From: DSOS01 sp035286585
GTDB lineage: Bacteria > Chloroflexota > Anaerolineae > Anaerolineales > UBA4823
Length of the DNA stretch: 10,185 nt
Direction of reading: 5' to 3'
Assembly (NCBI GenBank): GCA_035286585.1
Contig: DATEDC010000093.1
Coordinates: 1-10,185 of the forward strand
Shown: positions 6,604-10,185 of the stretch, in pieces
Layout: every line of letters begins with the position of its first letter
Numbering within the stretch: position 1 is the first letter of the stretch
Made by a program: the position numbers and the translations under genes
The notes under the pieces: model-generated
What the model saw: the letters and a program-made list of their open reading frames with translations, nothing else
What the model was told of the DNA's origin: nothing
Databases searched by the model: none

Positions 6604-7379
6604 ATCGAAATCGTGCCATATTTCCTCTATCCATCTACTACTTTAGCCTGGCCGCATTGCTATATCTCCCGATTGCGGTGATGTTCCTGTTTTCCCTCAA
6701 TGCGAATACATCTCTCTCCTTTCCTTTGCGGGGATTGACCTTGGATTGGTATCAAAAGTTATTTGCCTCTACACCGATCCTGCGCGCGGCGCGCAATAGC
6801 CTGGTGGTTGCGTTGGGGAGCAGTTTTGCCGCGACGCTTTTAGGCACAACGGTCTCGATCCTTTATTTGCGCTATCAATTCCGCGCCAAAAATCTTTTAC
6901 TCGCATTGGCTGTTCTCCCGTTAATCGTTCCGTATATCGTTCTGGCAGTTGCCCTGCTGATTTTGTTCGAGGTGCTGAATGTCAGCCGATCACTCCTCAC
7001 TGTGGGCATCGCACATTCAGTGGTCGCGCTCCCGTATGTCGTGCTGATCGTCGGCTCTCGCCTCGCTGGATTCGGCTCAAGCCTGGAAGAAGCCGCTATG
7101 GATTTGGGCGCCGACTACCCGACCACGCTCCGCCGCATTGTCCTGCCCCTGATCTACCCAGCCATGATTTCCGCCTGGCTTACAGCTTTTACCGTTTCGT
7201 TTGATGAGTTCGCCCTGGCTCTCTTCCTGGCAGGTACACAGCCCACCTTTCCCGTCTATCTATTCAGTCAACTGCGCTTCGCAAACCGTTTGCCGATCAT
7301 GATTGCTCTGGCGGTGCTGCTGATGATTGGCACTCTCACGCTGGTGTTCATCGCGGAAAGGATTCGCCGCATCAAGTGA
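6600..7379 (+). CDS. potC: Polyamine-type ABC transporter permease, PotC-like
   Basis: The 259-residue second permease of the transporter is a normal length for PotC/PotI. Hydrophobic segments are at about 10-32, 66-90, 98-126, 136-155, 186-211 and 232-253. The EAA loop is EEAAMDLGADYPTTLRRIVLP (163-183), the contact site for the ATPase. The segment SFDEFALALFLAG (205-217) matches the 'SFDDFxxxxFxxG' stretch typical of PotC. The start ATG overlaps the potB stop (ATGA), so translation is probably coupled and no separate ribosome binding site is needed. No potA-type ATPase follows: the next feature is a tRNA gene. An ATPase from elsewhere in the genome must energise the transporter if it works. 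Confidence 0.92.
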   Translation: MNRNRAIFPLSIYYFSLAALLYLPIAVMFLFSLNANTSLSFPLRGLTLDWYQKLFASTPILRAARNSLVVALGSSFAATLLGTTVSILYLRYQFRAKNLLLALAVLPLIVPYIVLAVALLILFEVLNVSRSLLTVGIAHSVVALPYVVLIVGSRLAGFGSSLEEAAMDLGADYPTTLRRIVLPLIYPAMISAWLTAFTVSFDEFALALFLAGTQPTFPVYLFSQLRFANRLPIMIALAVLLMIGTLTLVFIAERIRRIK

Positions 7380-7421
7380 ACCGGATTTCCCTGCTCTGCT
7401 GGCCCCTCCCGATTACGCATT

Positions 7422-7453
7422 CCGCGAGTTGACCGGTCAGGGACATCTCGCGG
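7422..7453. promoter_or_regulatory. Inverted repeat between potC and the tRNA, possible operator or RNA end structure
   Basis: CCGCGAG (7422-7428) pairs with CTCGCGG (7447-7453). The loop contains a separate perfect 10-bp palindrome, TGACCGGTCA (7430-7439). It lies about 43 bp after the potC stop and lacks a T-run, so it is not a classical intrinsic terminator. It could be a regulator binding site or a 3' stabilising hairpin. The role is unproven. Confidence 0.3.
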
Positions 7454-7480
7454 CGCTCGATCATTCTTTAATTCCCAACC

Positions 7481-7509
7481 TTGACCCCCGCGGGCACTTT
7501 CGATATACT
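7481..7509 (+). promoter_or_regulatory. Sigma-70-type promoter of tRNA-Leu
   Basis: TTGACC (7481-7486), a 17-nt spacer and TATACT (7504-7509) give a near-consensus promoter. Transcription would begin near 7516, about 23 nt before the mature tRNA 5' end. Confidence 0.8.
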
Positions 7510-7538
7510 TACATCACAGCAGACGAAAACAGAATTCT

Positions 7539-7620
<82 letters not shown>

Positions 7621-7666
7621 CCTGCGGACACTATCCTGCGGATATCGCAGCCCTTTGATCTGGGCA

Positions 7667-7689
7667 GGAGGCGTTATCCGCCTTTTTTG
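7667..7689 (+). terminator. Rho-independent terminator of tRNA-Leu
   Basis: AGGCG (7669-7673), loop TTATC and CGCCT (7679-7683) are followed by a T-run to 7688. A smaller hairpin CTGCG/CGCAG (7636-7640 / 7646-7650) lies in the tRNA trailer before it. Confidence 0.72.
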
Positions 7690-7716
7690 TCATTTCCAAC
7701 GAAACCGAAATTCTTC

Positions 7717-7745
7717 TTGCTATATAGATGGTAATGGTCTATAAT
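7717..7745 (+). promoter_or_regulatory. Sigma-70-type promoter for the coiled-coil/LuxR-like gene
   Basis: TTGCTA (7717-7722), a 17-nt spacer and a perfect TATAAT (7740-7745) are present. The start would be near 7752, leaving a leader of about 245 nt before the ATG at 7997. The leader could fold locally: AACC/AGGGG (7763-7771) can pair with CCCCT (7787-7791) and GGTT (7796-7799). Confidence 0.65.
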
Positions 7746-7780
7746 ACCTGAATTGTTAAGGGAACCAGGGGTCCTTCGCT

Positions 7781-7912
7781 TTGCCTCCCCTCGCCGGTTA
7801 CGGGTTGTACTACCCAACCAGCGAGCATTGTCTGCACGAAGCAACCATCTGCCTGCAACGTATCGATGGTACTGCCTCCGAAGTCTATACCCTTGTACAA
7901 AAATATAAGTAA
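7781..7912 (+). CDS. Possible small ORF in the leader of the LuxR-like gene
   Basis: A frame open from a TAA at 7757-7759 to a TAA at 7910-7912 could start at TTG 7781, with AGGGG (7767-7771) nine nt upstream. It would give 43 residues, beginning (M)PPLAGYGLYYPTSEHCLHEA and ending YTLVQKYK. The composition looks protein-like, with two Cys and several Tyr, but I recognise no family. The putative Shine-Dalgarno can pair with CCCCT just inside the ORF. It could be a leader peptide, a gene fragment or chance. Evidence is weak: the start codon is rare and there is no homology. Confidence 0.22.
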   Translation: MPPLAGYGLYYPTSEHCLHEATICLQRIDGTASEVYTLVQKYK

Positions 7913-7996
7913 GTGACTCGGTTTTTATCTTGCAATCGTGCGCTCTGGAAGCCGGGTTTCTCTATATTCACATGATTATCGTTGAGGCAATAGCTG

Positions 7997-10185
7997 ATGA
8001 CTGATTCGCCCATCCATTTTCAATGGCAAAATCCCGCCCTGCTCAAGACTATCTACCCCTTCCGGGAGAAGAAGCTGCGCGATTTTCTGCTCATCTACAA
8101 AGAGATCGACTTGTGCCGGGAGATGCTCGGCGCCTCCGTCGCTCCACGGCTCGCTGCAGAGCTGATCCAGGAAGTCAACCGGGTCGAGACCGACCTCTCT
8201 CTGGCAAAGCTGAGGAAAAGCGAAGCCGAGCAAGCCCTGAAAGCACTGCAGCAGAAGCACCGCCTGGCGCTCAACAGTGTAAAAGCCCGCCAGCTCAGGC
8301 AACAGAAGGTCAACCTGGAATTAAAGCTGGCTTCGCTCGAGGCGAGCAAGAAAAAGCTGGAGCGCCAGGTCGATTGGTACCAGAAATTCGCCCCCGATCA
8401 CCCTTTCTACGAAAAACATAAGGCGGATTTGAATGCCGTGCTCGAACCTTACAAGGAGCTGCAATCCCAGATCCAGGCTACCCTGGCCGAATACAACCGG
8501 GAGCTGGCTCCCTTTGAGACGGAATCGAAAGCCTTGCAGCTAAAAATCGAGGGACTGCGGCTGAAGATCAAGACCCTGGGCGAAGATCTGCTCAAGTTCC
8601 CCCGCCTGGGGAAGGACAGCGCAGTCAACCCGCGCGCCGCGGTCAACTGGCTGATGCTCAAGTACGCCCGCGAACTGGAAGCCAAATCGCACGAAGAGCT
8701 ACTCGCCCTGATCCTGGAGCGCTTCGAAGCCGAACCCCAGCGCTTTCCCAAGTGGCTGCAGTACATGGTCATCCACTTCTCGGGCATGCGCTACCAGAGC
8801 GCCCATGGCTCCTGGGCAGACCCCAAAGCCTTGCTGGAATCGATGCTGGTGGAAGAGCTGAAAGAGAAAATCCAGAAATCGCCGCCCGCTGAGCTGGACC
8901 GGCTGTGCAACCAGGCAAAGACTGAGCTGACCCAGAAGAAGAACGCCTCCCCAGACCCACGGGTAGCCCGCCAGCTCGAGAGCCAGATCGCCGCCCTGGG
9001 GCAGCCTCTACAGCGGCAAAACCTCCTGGTCAGCCATCTCTCCACCCAGATCGCCGAGAAACTGAAGACCCAAACCAACCAGCAGGTGTTGAACGAGCTC
9101 AAGGCACACAAAAGCCGCCTCCCAGGATGGGCGTGGAAGGAAATTGTCAGCCGCACCGAGCTGCGCCTGGAGACCCGAGAGGAAGATTGGGAAAGCCTGA
9201 CCCCCGCCGAGCAGCAGGAGCGCTGGAAAGCTGAGAACCAGCACTGGCGCCAGATCATGGACGCCTGGGAGCGCCGGGATATCACCGAGTGGCGCCAGCA
9301 GCACTCCCTGACCCTCTCGCTGGTGGTCAGCCGGGCGGTGTGCAACGAGATCGCTGAGCACATCCAGCACTTGCGCGGCGTCAAGCCCGCCGCCGGCCTG
9401 GCTGCCAAGCCGAACCATTACCTCACCCAGCAGAGGAAAGACCCGGGGCGAGCCTATTTCAAACGCCCGGCAAGCAACGCCGATCTCAAGCAGGGCGCCA
9501 GCATCCTCTTCCTGGGCTGGGTGGACCGCGAGCCCAACGCCTGGCAGATCGCCCGCCCTATCGCCGGGGTAGACCTGCTTGGGAGCGACGGCCGACCGGC
9601 AAAAGTAGGCCGCTGGAACGCCAGCGAGCAAAGCGAGCCCTGGAACTACAGCACCCAGGGCGAGGCGATGATTCGCACCGCCCGCATCAAGGTTCCCACT
9701 ACCGCGAGTACGGGGCCCAGGTTCGAGACCCGTTTCCTGAAAGAGTGGCTGCGCTGGACCCATGAGGCGACCGTGGTCGAGGTCGCCAGGCTGGCCGACG
9801 GCGATTACGTGCTCACCTTTGAGACGGGCCAGATTGGCCTGAACCTGCGCCCGTTAGGCCGCATGCTCAACCACTGGGATATCTTCGTCGGGTATGTGCC
9901 GCCCGGGCAGGTCGCACCGGCTGACCTGGATGACATGCTGAAAAGGGATAAAATCCTGTCCTCGCCGGCGCCGGTTCCCGCGCCCGCCGAGGGGGCGGTT
10001 GCTTTCTCCACGCCTTTTGACATACAAGCCGAGGCAGAAACGCAGGCTCCGGCGCATGTCGCCCAAGCTGCGGAAGCGCGCCTCGGCATGCAAAAACTGC
10101 TCAACCGTTGGGGTTCCCTGACCCCGCGCCAGCGCCAGGTCGCTGCGCTGCTCGCTCAAGAGGAAACCAGCCGCGGGATTGCCGC
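7997..10185 (+). CDS. Large coiled-coil protein with C-terminal LuxR/GerE-type helix-turn-helix (3'-truncated by window edge)
   Basis: One uninterrupted frame runs from ATG 7997 (GAGG at 7984-7987, an in-frame TAG just upstream) to the window end: 729 full codons, no stop. Residues 1-55 are a helical lead-in (MTDSPIHFQWQNPALLKTIY). Residues 55-200 are rich in Leu/Lys/Glu/Gln with few Gly or Pro, consistent with coiled coil. Residues 200-290 (PRLGKDSAVNPRAAVNWLML..., Trp-rich) and 290-450 (a second charged helical stretch) match no family I know. Residues 475-637 look like a compact beta-rich domain, with FKRPASNADLKQG, LGWVDREPNAWQIARPI and LRPLGRMLNHWD. A Pro/Ala-rich linker (655-690) leads to SLTPRQRQVAALLAQ...GIA (707-729), a good match to the start of a LuxR-type DNA-binding domain. 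It is probably a cytoplasmic transcription regulator that oligomerises through the coiled coil. The target and signal are unknown. Confidence 0.72.
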   Translation, partial: MTDSPIHFQWQNPALLKTIYPFREKKLRDFLLIYKEIDLCREMLGASVAPRLAAELIQEVNRVETDLSLAKLRKSEAEQALKALQQKHRLALNSVKARQLRQQKVNLELKLASLEASKKKLERQVDWYQKFAPDHPFYEKHKADLNAVLEPYKELQSQIQATLAEYNRELAPFETESKALQLKIEGLRLKIKTLGEDLLKFPRLGKDSAVNPRAAVNWLMLKYARELEAKSHEELLALILERFEAEPQRFPKWLQYMVIHFSGMRYQSAHGSWADPKALLESMLVEELKEKIQKSPPAELDRLCNQAKTELTQKKNASPDPRVARQLESQIAALGQPLQRQNLLVSHLSTQIAEKLKTQTNQQVLNELKAHKSRLPGWAWKEIVSRTELRLETREEDWESLTPAEQQERWKAENQHWRQIMDAWERRDITEWRQQHSLTLSLVVSRAVCNEIAEHIQHLRGVKPAAGLAAKPNHYLTQQRKDPGRAYFKRPASNADLKQGASILFLGWVDREPNAWQIARPIAGVDLLGSDGRPAKVGRWNASEQSEPWNYSTQGEAMIRTARIKVPTTASTGPRFETRFLKEWLRWTHEATVVEVARLADGDYVLTFETGQIGLNLRPLGRMLNHWDIFVGYVPPGQVAPADLDDMLKRDKILSSPAPVPAPAEGAVAFSTPFDIQAEAETQAPAHVAQAAEARLGMQKLLNRWGSLTPRQRQVAALLAQEETSRGIA

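Noticed and set aside
8791..9763. Two long minus-strand frames opposite the LuxR-like gene
   Set aside because: The + strand is open for 729 codons with a good ribosome binding site and coherent helical/HTH sequence; the minus frames are Ser/Arg-rich or Leu/Gly-rich shadows.

Overview
The window looks like chromosomal DNA from a GC-rich bacterium that uses ordinary sigma-70-type promoters. My best guess is Chloroflexota, in or near Anaerolineae. This rests on gene content (F420-type oxidoreductase, PepF-like M3 peptidase, a lysophospholipid acyltransferase with an NHLG motif, a LuxR-HTH protein of unusual build) and on a GC-rich palindromic repeat of a style I associate with that phylum. It is an inference without a database search.

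Layout. Positions 1-134 (-) hold the N-terminus of a PlsC-type acyltransferase. It is divergent from an F420-dependent reductase-like gene (272-850, +) that has a clear promoter and Shine-Dalgarno. That gene runs convergently into a conserved gene resembling proteins auto-annotated as quinate 5-dehydrogenase (780-1685, -), and the two overlap by 71 bp. Upstream of the latter lie its own promoter, a palindrome-bearing spacer and a strong rho-independent terminator closing pepF (1969-3750, -), a zinc oligoendopeptidase F. About 820 bp without an intact gene follow (3751-4570), holding possible remnants of broken genes. Then comes a compact polyamine-type ABC transporter operon, potD-potB-potC (4571-7379, +). 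Both downstream junctions overlap and no ATPase gene is present. A 69-bp nested palindrome is embedded in frame in the start of potB.

After potC comes a tRNA-Leu(CAA) with its own promoter and terminator. A further promoter with a perfect -10 box leads into a roughly 245-nt leader that contains a possible 43-codon ORF. Next is a long gene (7997 to the window end, 729 codons visible, no stop). It encodes an N-terminal coiled-coil region, a large unrecognised middle, a Pro/Ala-rich linker and the beginning of a LuxR/GerE-type helix-turn-helix. This is the most novel item in the window.

Functionally the window is mostly housekeeping: lipid acylation, redox, peptide turnover and polyamine-type uptake. 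The two places most worth a second look are the palindrome inside potB and the coiled-coil/LuxR-like protein.
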